The position numbers and the translations under genes were made by a program. Shown piece by piece: positions 9,177-17,023 of a stretch of DNA of 64,000 nucleotides. Position 1 is the first letter of the stretch, and each line of letters begins with the position of its first letter. The notes under the pieces are model-generated. The model worked only from the letters and a program-made list of their open reading frames with translations, was not told the origin of the DNA and made no database searches. Origin of the DNA: Mitsuokella sp047974105 (GTDB lineage: Bacteria; Bacillota; Negativicutes; Selenomonadales; Selenomonadaceae); NCBI RefSeq assembly GCF_047974105.1, contig NZ_JBHYRS010000003.1, forward strand, positions 186,001 to 250,000, written 5' to 3'.

Positions 9177-9842
9177 TTGCAGTATAAAGCAGCGATTTTT
9201 GACCTCGACGGCACGCTCGTCGATACGCTCGAGGACCTTGCCATCAGTGTCAACGAAATGCTCAAGTCGTACGGTTTCCCAACGCATACGGTTGAGGAAT
9301 ACCGCTATTTTCTCGGCAACGGCTCGAAAAAACTCATCGAGCGCACGCTGCCGAAGGATAAGGCTCAGGACGAAGCGTTTGTGCTCGAGGCGATGAAGCG
9401 CTATCAGGAAATTTACGAGCATCACCGCGACCATACGGGACCCTTTAAAGGCATTCAGCCGCTGCTCGATAAGCTCAAAGACATGGGCATCCCGATGGGG
9501 GTCTGCACGAACAAGCATCAGCAGGCAGCGGATGAAATTATTGGAGGCATGTTCCCTAAAGGCACGTTTACGACGGTCATGGGCGACCGTCCGGGGCTGC
9601 CGATTAAGCCGGACCCGACGAAGCCCTTGATGATGGCGAAGGAGTACGGCGTGAAACCGGAGGAAGTCGCGTACTTTGGCGATACGAGCGTCGACATGGA
9701 CACGGCCGTCAATGCTGGCTTCCTGCCCATCGGCGTGCTCTGGGGCTTCCGCCCGGAAAAAGAACTTCTCGAACACGGTGCAAAAGTCATCCTTGCAAAA
9801 CCAGAGGAGCTCTTCGAAAAGGTCGAATTTGCGGTAAAATAA
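9177..9842 (+). CDS. HAD family hydrolase, phosphoglycolate phosphatase-like
   Basis: The 221-residue protein is a subfamily IA HAD phosphatase. Motif I is FDLDGTLVDT near residue 8, motif II is CTNK, motif III includes the lysine of IKPDPTKP, and motif IV is FGDTSVDMDTA. A helical cap of about 70 residues lies between motifs I and II, as in Gph and PGP enzymes. The true substrate cannot be read from sequence. The start is TTG with AGGAAGGGG about eight bases upstream. It lies 37 bases before the RNA methyltransferase gene and may share its transcript. Confidence 0.88.
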   Translation: MQYKAAIFDLDGTLVDTLEDLAISVNEMLKSYGFPTHTVEEYRYFLGNGSKKLIERTLPKDKAQDEAFVLEAMKRYQEIYEHHRDHTGPFKGIQPLLDKLKDMGIPMGVCTNKHQQAADEIIGGMFPKGTFTTVMGDRPGLPIKPDPTKPLMMAKEYGVKPEEVAYFGDTSVDMDTAVNAGFLPIGVLWGFRPEKELLEHGAKVILAKPEELFEKVEFAVK

Positions 9843-9879
9843 TAAGATAATATAACGAATGGAATGGAAAGGAAAAAGT

Positions 9880-11247
9880 ATGAAACATCAAGTTCCCGTC
9901 GAAAAAGGAAAATCATACGAAATCGAGATTCACACGCTTGGCACAAGCGGCGAGGGCGTGGGGCGCTATGAGGACTTCACGGTCTTTGTGCCCTATGCAC
10001 TGCCGGGGGAAGAGGTCAGGGCCGTCATCACAGAAGTCAAGAAGACGTATGCAAGGGCACGCCTTACCGAAATTCTCAGAAAAAGTGCCGACCGCGTTGA
10101 ACCCATTTGCTCCATTTATGACAAATGCGGCGGCTGCCAGCTCCAGCATTTAAACTACATGGCTCAGCTCAAGGCGAAGCGTCAGCAGGTCATCGATGCC
10201 GTCACGCGCATCGGCGGCCAGAAGGACGTCTTTGTCGAGCCGACGCTCGGTGCCGCAAATCCGTGGAACTACCGCAATAAAATGCAGTTCCCCGTAGGCC
10301 GTGAGAAAAATAAGACGATCATTGGCTGCTTTGCACAGGGCAGCCATGAAATCATCGATACGCGCGACTGCCATATCCAGAAGGAAGGCAACAACGAAAT
10401 CGTCAATGCTGTGCGCGATATCATCACCGAACTGCGCATTCCCGTATATGATGAAGACAAACACACGGGCGTCGTGCGCCATGTCGTCGGCCGTGTCGGC
10501 GGGAAGGGCGAGCTCATGGTCGTCATCGTCACGGCGACGAAGCAGCTGCCGCGCGAAAAGGAATTTGTCAAGGCCCTGCGCAGGAGCCTGCCCCATGTCG
10601 TCAGCGTGCATCAGAACATCCAGACGTACCGCAACAATGTCATCATGGGCCGCGAGACGAAGCTGCTCTGGGGCAAGCCGACCATCCTCGACCGCATCGG
10701 CCGCCTGACGTTCCATATCTCGCCGCGTTCGTTCTTCCAGGTCAATACGGCGCAGGCCGAAGTGCTCTACAACAAGGCCCTCGAATTTGCCAACCTCAAG
10801 GGCGAAGAGACGGTCATCGACGCCTACTGCGGCACGGGTACGATTACTTTGTTCCTCGCGCAGAAAGCGCATGAGGTTTACGGCATCGAAATCGTCAAGC
10901 CGGCCATCCTCGACGCGCAGAAAAACGCCCGCGACAACAACGTGCGCAATGCCGAATTCATTGTCGGCGACGCGACGGAAGTCATGCCGCGCCTCTACAA
11001 ACAGGGCGTGCGCGCCGATGTCGTCGTCGTCGACCCGCCGCGCGCCGGCTGCACGGAAACGGTCCTCAAGACGTTTGCCAATATGCACCCCGAGCGCATC
11101 GTCTACGTTTCGTGCAATCCCGCGAGCCTCGCGCGCGACCTCGCCATCCTCGAACCGCTCGGCTACAAGGCACAGAAAGTCCAGCCTGTCGATATGTTTC
11201 CGATGACTTCGCACGTTGAGACCGTAGTATTGATGTCAAAATCCTAA
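9880..11247 (+). CDS. rlmD: 23S rRNA (uracil-5-)-methyltransferase, RlmD/RlmCD type
   Basis: This 455-residue enzyme methylates the C5 of a uracil in rRNA with S-adenosylmethionine. An N-terminal TRAM domain (about 10-65) contains the GEGVGRYEDFTVFVP signature. An iron-sulfur site follows, with CSIYDKCGGC and a fourth cysteine in DTRDC. The Rossmann core has DAYCGTGTITLFLA, a DPPRAGC catalytic-base region and the nucleophile of SCNPASLARDL. In Bacillus the homologue methylates two sites, so specificity here is uncertain. I chose the ATG at 9880 because AAAGG lies at a proper distance; the upstream in-frame ATG at 9859 has no ribosome site. Confidence 0.93.
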   Translation: MKHQVPVEKGKSYEIEIHTLGTSGEGVGRYEDFTVFVPYALPGEEVRAVITEVKKTYARARLTEILRKSADRVEPICSIYDKCGGCQLQHLNYMAQLKAKRQQVIDAVTRIGGQKDVFVEPTLGAANPWNYRNKMQFPVGREKNKTIIGCFAQGSHEIIDTRDCHIQKEGNNEIVNAVRDIITELRIPVYDEDKHTGVVRHVVGRVGGKGELMVVIVTATKQLPREKEFVKALRRSLPHVVSVHQNIQTYRNNVIMGRETKLLWGKPTILDRIGRLTFHISPRSFFQVNTAQAEVLYNKALEFANLKGEETVIDAYCGTGTITLFLAQKAHEVYGIEIVKPAILDAQKNARDNNVRNAEFIVGDATEVMPRLYKQGVRADVVVVDPPRAGCTETVLKTFANMHPERIVYVSCNPASLARDLAILEPLGYKAQKVQPVDMFPMTSHVETVVLMSKS

Positions 11248-11262
11248 TGAAGGAGTATACAG

Positions 11263-11844
11263 GTGGATAAGTTAGAAGAGTTTGTACAAAAATTAAAAGA
11301 GGATGAACGGAACCGGTCATATACAGAGCGCGGTATTTTACCAGTATTCCAAAGCAGCCTGTCAGCGCGGATTTTGATTATCGGTCAGGCACCGGGCAAA
11401 AAAGTTGAGGAGACAGGGATTCCGTTTAACGATAAATCCGGAGAACGTCTGATGGAGTGGCTGGGGATTAGTCGGGATACGTTTTATTCCGAGGATATCG
11501 CCATTATGCCAATGGATTTTTATTATCCGGGAAAAGCGAAGACAGGTGATCTGCCGCCGCGTGCCTTTATTGCGAAAGAATACCACAAAGCACTGCGCAG
11601 CATGATGCCGAACATTCAGTTGACTGTTTTGATTGGCGGCTATGCTGTCCGTTATTATCTCAAAGGGAAAGAGAAGAAGAATCTTACGGAAACGGTAAAA
11701 GCGTTCCATGACTATCTGCCCCAATATTTCCCCATTGTGCATCCGAGTCCTTTAAACAATATTTGGCTGAGGAAGAATCCGTGGTTTGAAGAAGATGTTG
11801 TGCCGGAACTGCAAAAGAGAGTGCGGAGCATACTTAAAAAATAG
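11263..11844 (+). CDS. Uracil-DNA glycosylase superfamily protein
   Basis: The 193-residue protein has a UDG-fold motif pair: LIIGQAPGKKVEETGIPFNDKSG near residue 35, corresponding to motif A (GxAPG with a downstream F-N), and HPSPLNN near residue 165, corresponding to motif B. It lacks the N-terminal cysteine pairs of the iron-sulfur family 4 and 5 enzymes. It may therefore remove deaminated bases from DNA, but a different substrate is possible. The start is GTG with AAGGAGTA seven bases upstream, 15 bases after rlmD. Codon use is visibly AT-richer than in both neighbours, which suggests later acquisition. Confidence 0.8.
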   Translation: MDKLEEFVQKLKEDERNRSYTERGILPVFQSSLSARILIIGQAPGKKVEETGIPFNDKSGERLMEWLGISRDTFYSEDIAIMPMDFYYPGKAKTGDLPPRAFIAKEYHKALRSMMPNIQLTVLIGGYAVRYYLKGKEKKNLTETVKAFHDYLPQYFPIVHPSPLNNIWLRKNPWFEEDVVPELQKRVRSILKK

Positions 11845-11923
11845 AAGCGCAAGTTGAATGGAAAATACTATAGGCGGGAGTACGTTCACGCATGAATGCC
11901 ATAGGCAAAGAGGGGATATCAGT

Positions 11924-13696
11924 ATGAATCGGTTTCGTTTACCCGATATGTTGAAAGAGGCGGTCAAGGTTTCGCCGGTACCGTTTGCTATATATGAATT
12001 TGCCGAGCAGAAGGTCAAGACGGTAGCCCTTTCCAAGGGATTTCTCGACCTTTTTTGTCTCAAATCGTATGAAGAGGCCGTGCAGCTGCTGGACCGCGAT
12101 ATGTACCGCGACGCCCATCCCGACGATGTCGCGCGCATCTCGGACCTCGCTTACGATTTCGTGGCGAATGGGGAAGAGTACAGTGCTGTCTACCGCAATA
12201 AGACCAGCGAGCAAAAAGATTATCATATCATTCATGCGGACGGCAGGCGCATCCATCTGCAGGGCAAGGATAATCTCTTCGTTGTCTGGTATATGGACGA
12301 GACGCAGGATATGGCCGGCGACAAGTCCCGCGTGGAAAAGATGATGCATTCGTACATCACGGAGAATATCAAAATCGGCGTCATGGCGCGGCAGAACCGC
12401 TACGACGATTTGACGGGCCTGCCGAATATGACGTACTTTCTGCAGCTCGCCGAAGAGGGGAAAAAGCAGTATTACCTCGAGAACAAAGAGCCCGTCATCC
12501 TCTACATGGACTTCAGCAATATGAAGATTTTCAACGACCGCCACGGCTTTACGGCCGGTGATACACTCCTGCGGGAGTTTGGCAAGCTGCTGCGCAGGAC
12601 GTTTGGCACGGAGCAGGCGGGGCGTTTTTCGGGCGACCATTTTGCGGCGTTTACCGACAGTTTTATGCTGAAGGCACAGCTCGATACCCTCTTTGACGAA
12701 CTGAAGAAGGTCAACCATGGCAATGTGCTGCCGCTGCGCGTCGGCATCTATGCGGACTCTTTTGAAAGCGTCCCGACGGCGACGGCCTGCGACCGCGCGA
12801 AGATTGCCTGCGACTCCGAGCGCGGCTCGTTCCGCATGCATCACGTCTATTACAACAGTGAGCTGCACGAGCAGACGGCCCAAAAGGAGTACGTCTTCAA
12901 CCACTTCAGGGAAGCCCTGCACAATGACTGGATTCAGGCGTATTTCCAGCCAATCGTCGACTCGAAGACCGGTGAAATCACGGACGAGGAGGCCCTCGCG
13001 CGCTGGATTTCGCCGACGAGGGGCATGATCCCGCCGAATCAGTTTATCCCCGTGCTCGAGGATGCGGGCCTTCTTTTCAAGCTCGACCTCTATATGATTA
13101 AGTTCATCATCAAGGCGATGAAGGCGAAACGGGAGGCAGGCATCAAGCTCGTGCCGGTCTCTCTGAATCTGTCGCTGAACGATTTCCGGTCTTGCCAGAT
13201 GCGGGAGAAAATCGAGACGTGTCTCAAAGAGGCCGGCATCGACAAAAAATACATTACAATCGAGATCACGGAGCGGGCGCTTGGGCAGGACCCCGAGCTT
13301 CTTAGAAGCGTCATTGATGATTTTCACAAGGCGGGCTTTACGGTCTGGCTCGATGATTTTGGCAGCGAGTATTCTTCCCTGAACATCGTTGACGAGTACC
13401 CCTTTGAGCTCTTCAAGCTCGATATGAAATTCATTCGCCGTCTCGGCCAGAATAAAATCAGCCGCTACGTCATCGAATGCGTCATTGAACTGACGAAGAA
13501 AATCGGCATCGAGACGGTCGCCGAGGGCGTCGAGACCGAGGAGCAAGCCGAATTTCTGCGGCAGTGCGGCTGCACGAAGCAGCAGGGCTATCTTTACAGC
13601 AAGCCCCTGCCGCTCGCGGATTTGCTTGCTCTTTATCAAAACAAGATGAACTATAGGTCTGCTCAGAAAGAGGAAGAGGAATGTGTTCATGACTAA
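11924..13696 (+). CDS. GGDEF-EAL protein, probable c-di-GMP phosphodiesterase
   Basis: The 590-residue protein has an N-terminal sensory region (about 1-140, PAS-like by position), a GGDEF domain (about 150-310) and an EAL domain (about 330-580). The cyclase motif reads SGDHF instead of GGDEF near residue 235, so synthesis is unlikely. The EAL side looks intact: EEALARW, NLSLNDF, ITERAL, LDDFGSEYSS, KLDMKFI, AEGVETEEQAE and QGYLYSKP keep the metal and substrate ligands. It should degrade c-di-GMP, perhaps with the defective GGDEF acting as a nucleotide sensor. No membrane segment is evident. The ATG at 11924 has AGAGGGG at a good distance; an in-frame ATG at 11858 is less supported. It overlaps the next gene by eight bases. 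Confidence 0.9.
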   Translation: MNRFRLPDMLKEAVKVSPVPFAIYEFAEQKVKTVALSKGFLDLFCLKSYEEAVQLLDRDMYRDAHPDDVARISDLAYDFVANGEEYSAVYRNKTSEQKDYHIIHADGRRIHLQGKDNLFVVWYMDETQDMAGDKSRVEKMMHSYITENIKIGVMARQNRYDDLTGLPNMTYFLQLAEEGKKQYYLENKEPVILYMDFSNMKIFNDRHGFTAGDTLLREFGKLLRRTFGTEQAGRFSGDHFAAFTDSFMLKAQLDTLFDELKKVNHGNVLPLRVGIYADSFESVPTATACDRAKIACDSERGSFRMHHVYYNSELHEQTAQKEYVFNHFREALHNDWIQAYFQPIVDSKTGEITDEEALARWISPTRGMIPPNQFIPVLEDAGLLFKLDLYMIKFIIKAMKAKREAGIKLVPVSLNLSLNDFRSCQMREKIETCLKEAGIDKKYITIEITERALGQDPELLRSVIDDFHKAGFTVWLDDFGSEYSSLNIVDEYPFELFKLDMKFIRRLGQNKISRYVIECVIELTKKIGIETVAEGVETEEQAEFLRQCGCTKQQGYLYSKPLPLADLLALYQNKMNYRSAQKEEEECVHD

Positions 13697-14555
13697 ACGA
13701 GAAGAGGCAGATAAGGGCCTGACGCGGCTGGGGCTCGTGAGGCGCATCAAGGAGCTCCGGACGGTTTTTGACGTCGTCCGCGTCGTGGATCCCATGACGA
13801 ACCGTGCCTTTCAATGCAGCCTCATGGGCGAATTGACGCCGGAACAGGATTACTGCTACTGCCTTTGGAAGAAGAATGCGCGCTGCTGCAACTGCATCTC
13901 CATGAAGGCTCTGACGACGCAGAAGAAGGCTTCGAAATTCGAGTTTATTGACGATGAGGCGTATCTCGTCGTGTCGGACTATCTGCAGATTGAGGGAAAG
14001 TCCTACGTGCTCGAGAATATCCTGCACTTAAGCAGCGATACGCTCGTCGGGGCCTACGGCAAGAACGAATTCGTCAAACGCATCACGCGCTACAACGAGC
14101 AGATGTTCAACGACTCGCTGACACAGGTCAAGAACCGCCGCTATTACGACGAGCAGGTGGCGGGCATGCCGGTGCAGGCCGTCGCGATGATCGATGTCGA
14201 CCGCTTCAAGACAATCAATGACACGTGGCTGCACAAGGCCGGCGATAAGGCGCTCTGGTCGGTCGCACGCGCCATCTACTCGTGCATCCGCAAGACCGAT
14301 ATCCTGCTGCGCTACGGCGGCGACGAATTCCTGCTGGCGTTCGAGGAAATCCCGCGGGACGTCTTTGCAAGGAAACTCGACGAAATCTGCGAGGCCGTAA
14401 GAGAGCTGACAGTACCCGACTATCCGCAGCTTCACCTGTCAATCAGTATCGGCGGCACCTACGGCCAAGGACGCCTGCAGGATATGCTCGAGAAGGCCGA
14501 CAAAGCCCTTTACGAAGCAAAAAAACAGCGCGGCTGCGTCATCATCCGTGCATGA
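13689..14555 (+). CDS. Diguanylate cyclase with cysteine-rich N-terminal domain
   Basis: The 288-residue protein has a C-terminal GGDEF domain (about 130-288) with DSLTQVKNRRYYDE and a canonical RYGGDEF, so it should make c-di-GMP from GTP. The residues RKTD lie five positions before GGDEF and match the RxxD product-inhibition site. The N-terminal 120 residues contain six cysteines (43, 56, 58, 66, 67 and 69) in a C-x12-C-x-C-x7-CC-x-C arrangement, suggesting a bound metal or redox sensing; this is inference. The ATG at 13689 has GAGGAA nine bases upstream and overlaps the EAL gene's stop, so the opposing enzymes are probably made together. Confidence 0.9.
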   Translation: MTKREEADKGLTRLGLVRRIKELRTVFDVVRVVDPMTNRAFQCSLMGELTPEQDYCYCLWKKNARCCNCISMKALTTQKKASKFEFIDDEAYLVVSDYLQIEGKSYVLENILHLSSDTLVGAYGKNEFVKRITRYNEQMFNDSLTQVKNRRYYDEQVAGMPVQAVAMIDVDRFKTINDTWLHKAGDKALWSVARAIYSCIRKTDILLRYGGDEFLLAFEEIPRDVFARKLDEICEAVRELTVPDYPQLHLSISIGGTYGQGRLQDMLEKADKALYEAKKQRGCVIIRA

Positions 14556-14742
14556 TGTCGAAGTCAGCCCAGAATGTTTGCTGCCTGCAAAATGTGATGG
14601 GCGTGCCGATGGACATAGGAGCTTCTGGCTTTACATCTTTTGCAGGATGTGGTATCATGTTGATAGTTAAATTCAGTTTTTTACATATGTTTGTATATAA
14701 TGAACTGTTTTGATATGAATTCAGGTGGAAGGACGAGATGTT
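14556..14742 (+). promoter_or_regulatory. Intergenic region with a likely sepF promoter
   Basis: This 187-base gap turns AT-rich towards its end. A perfect TATAAT sits at 14696-14701, about 42 bases before sepF; the best -35 at proper spacing is a weak TTCAGT (14672-14677). I see no strong terminator for the cyclase gene. A 53-codon frame starting at 14552 runs through the gap and is treated as unproven. Confidence 0.45.
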
Positions 14743-15285
14743 ATGAGCGGTGTAGATAAGATCAAGGGCAAGTTCCAGGGTCTGCTTGATGTGCTGATGC
14801 CTTGGGAAGACGTAGAAGTAGAAGAGAATGAAGCTGCTGTGGACCAGAAAAAAGTCCAGCAGACGACTGCAAAGAAAGCAGCAGCTGCTTCTGCGACGGA
14901 AGAGTACAAGGTTTCGGGCGGCAGCTCTATCTATGTACAGCGCCCAGAGTCGGAATATGATTCTTCTTACCGCGCCAAGGCGAAGGCATCGCGTCCCCAG
15001 CTGACGGTTCATACGACGAGAGTGCCGGAGCTTCGCGTACAGATTTATGTACCGGAGAATTTTGACCAGGTCACGGATATTGCGGATAACCTCAAGGGCG
15101 GCAAAGCTGTTGTAGTCAACTACGAGCGTGTTGCCGCAGAGGACCAGCGCCGTATCTGCGATTTTGTCAACGGTGCCTGCTATATTGTCAATGGCTGTGC
15201 CAAACGCATCTCAGAGCAGATTGTGCTCTATGCGCCGGAAGGTGTCGATGTAGCTGAGGCTATGCCAGAAGCACTCAAGGATTAA
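14743..15285 (+). CDS. sepF: Cell division protein SepF
   Basis: SepF anchors FtsZ filaments to the membrane and shapes the septum. The 180-residue protein has the expected N-terminal amphipathic segment (DKIKGKFQGLLDVLMPW), an acidic and alanine-rich linker (about 25-60) and the conserved C-terminal domain from about 85, with VYVPENFDQ-like YVPENFDQVTDIAD, KAVVVNYERV and RRICDFVNGACYIVNG. I chose the ATG at 14743 because GGAAGGA lies about nine bases upstream. It stands alone between its own promoter and a hairpin, away from the ylm/ftsZ cluster where it often lies. Confidence 0.93.
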   Translation: MSGVDKIKGKFQGLLDVLMPWEDVEVEENEAAVDQKKVQQTTAKKAAAASATEEYKVSGGSSIYVQRPESEYDSSYRAKAKASRPQLTVHTTRVPELRVQIYVPENFDQVTDIADNLKGGKAVVVNYERVAAEDQRRICDFVNGACYIVNGCAKRISEQIVLYAPEGVDVAEAMPEALKD

Positions 15286-15322
15286 TGATTAATATCGGTC
15301 CGGTTTAGCCATGGATTCATGC

Positions 15323-15350
15323 CAGCCTGCCTCGTGAGGCAGGCTGTTTT
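15323..15350 (+). terminator. Terminator after sepF
   Basis: CAGCCTGCC (15323-15331) pairs with GGCAGGCTG (15338-15346) around a six-base loop and is followed by TTTT. The T tract is short. Confidence 0.75.
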
Positions 15351-15376
15351 ATGTTGTGTGAAAAGGGGCATTGCAG

Positions 15377-16837
15377 ATGAAACAGAATGATGCAGAAAAA
15401 GATACCATACTCGAAGGCGTGCTCGCGGAGTTTGCCAAACTCGCGGCCATTCCACGCAAATCCGGTCATGAAAAGGCCGTCAGCGACTTTTTGAAGGATT
15501 ATTTGACGGGGCTTGGCTTTACGGTCACGCAGGATGAGGCCAACAACATCATCGCGGACAAGAAGGCGTCGGCCGGCTTCGAGCAGGCTCCGCTCACCAT
15601 CCTGCAGGGCCATATGGATATGGTCTGCGTAGCTGAGGAAGGCTATGCTTACGACCCACTCAAAGACCCCATCAAGCTTGTGCGCACGGATGAATTCCTT
15701 TCGGCCGAGGGCACGAGCCTTGGCGCGGATGACGGCATCGGCGTGGCAGAGGCCATCTATATCATGAAGACGGCCAAGGACCACGGTCCGCTGCGCCTGA
15801 TTGTCACGACCGATGAGGAACAGAGCATGACGGGTGCCATCCGCCTTTCGGCTGACCATCTCAAGGATGCGTCGTTCCTCATCAACTGTGACAGTGAGAA
15901 TTATGATGAACTGACGGTCGGCAGCGCCGGCAGTGTGGACCTTGATTTCACGCGTGAGCTCAAACGCGTGGACCCGGAAACGTCGGCTGCCTGGCAGATT
16001 GAGGTCAAAGGTCTGCGCGGCGGCCATTCGGGCGAACGCATCGGTGATGGCCGCGGCAATGCCATCCGCACGCTTGCCATGATTTTGACGGAGCTTGCCA
16101 AGAAGGGCGAGATTGAGCTTGCTTCCCTGACGGGCGGCAAGGCGCGCAATGCCATTCCAAATGATGCCAAAGCCGTATTTGTCACGGACATTGCCAAGGA
16201 AGATATTGAGACTGTCATCAAGGACCAGCAAGAACGCTTTATGCAGATGTACGGCAATGTCGAGCCGCAGATTCTCGTGCCGCTGACGAGCATCGAAGCC
16301 CCGCAGAACGTGCTCAAGGCTGGTGACACGCAGCGTCTTCTGCGCCTGCTGACCATCCTGCATACGGGTGTTTACTCGATGTCTTCGGTCATTCCGGGGC
16401 TCGTTGAGACGAGTGCGAACCTCGGTGTCGTCAATATGAGCGAGGATGAGGTAGAAATCCAGTTCTTCCCGCGTTCGGCCATTGACCAGAAGCTCGACGA
16501 ATTCCGCCAGTACGCTGAGACTGTTGCAGCACTTACGGGCTTCACGGCTCATATCGGCACACAGTCCCCAGGCTGGAAGGAAAACAAGGACAGCCGTCTC
16601 GCTAAGATTGTCGCCGAGACATTTGCTGAGCAGAACGGCAAACCCATGAAGGTCGAGACCATCCATGCAGGCCTTGAGTGCGGCTGGCATTTCCGCAAGA
16701 ATCCAAAGCTCGATATGGTTTCCATCGGTGTGACGACAAAGGACATTCACAGTCCGAATGAACACCTCGTGCTCGCCACGGTCAAACCACAGGTTGACCT
16801 CATCATCGAAACGCTGCATAAGATTGCCAAACTTTGA
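15377..16837 (+). CDS. pepD: Aminoacyl-histidine dipeptidase (PepD), M20 family
   Basis: This 486-residue zinc peptidase hydrolyses dipeptides such as Xaa-His. The metal-binding residues are visible in LQGHMDMVC (His and the following Asp, near residue 80), in GADDGIGVA (bridging Asp) and in TTDEEQSMTGA (general-base Glu and metal Glu). A dimerisation lid contains KGLRGGHSGERIGDGRGNA, and the last metal ligand is the His in IHAGLECG or the later HSPNEH. The length fits the M20C PepD type rather than the shorter PepT or PepV. The ATG at 15377 follows AAAAGGGG. The gene lies between two terminators and seems monocistronic. Confidence 0.92.
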   Translation: MKQNDAEKDTILEGVLAEFAKLAAIPRKSGHEKAVSDFLKDYLTGLGFTVTQDEANNIIADKKASAGFEQAPLTILQGHMDMVCVAEEGYAYDPLKDPIKLVRTDEFLSAEGTSLGADDGIGVAEAIYIMKTAKDHGPLRLIVTTDEEQSMTGAIRLSADHLKDASFLINCDSENYDELTVGSAGSVDLDFTRELKRVDPETSAAWQIEVKGLRGGHSGERIGDGRGNAIRTLAMILTELAKKGEIELASLTGGKARNAIPNDAKAVFVTDIAKEDIETVIKDQQERFMQMYGNVEPQILVPLTSIEAPQNVLKAGDTQRLLRLLTILHTGVYSMSSVIPGLVETSANLGVVNMSEDEVEIQFFPRSAIDQKLDEFRQYAETVAALTGFTAHIGTQSPGWKENKDSRLAKIVAETFAEQNGKPMKVETIHAGLECGWHFRKNPKLDMVSIGVTTKDIHSPNEHLVLATVKPQVDLIIETLHKIAKL

Positions 16838-16858
16838 TTTTGATATAGAAGCCGGAAG

Positions 16859-16889
16859 AATGGAGCTGCTGAAGTGCGGCTCCATTTTT
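16859..16889 (+). terminator. Terminator after pepD
   Basis: An 11-bp stem (16859-16869 with 16876-16886, one G-T pair) encloses TGAAGT and ends in a TTTTT tract. Confidence 0.88.
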
Positions 16890-16935
16890 GCTTTGCTTTG
16901 CGAGGAACTGCCGGAGACTGGCATGCAGGAAGTCA

Positions 16936-16964
16936 TGGACAAGGAAAAGGATTTTTGCTAAAAT
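16936..16964 (+). promoter_or_regulatory. Promoter for miaB
   Basis: TGGACA (16936-16941) and TAAAAT (16959-16964) are 17 bases apart, with a TGC extension directly before the -10. Each box matches five of six consensus bases. Confidence 0.75.
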
Positions 16965-17023
16965 AAAGTCTTGATTACGAATTCGCAAATAGAAATATGC
17001 AGGAAAAAGGACGGAGCGATTTT

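Noticed and set aside
6126..9265. Two long minus-strand frames (476 and 571 codons) opposite gatA and gatB
   Set aside because: They mirror the codon bias of gatA and gatB and show no family features.
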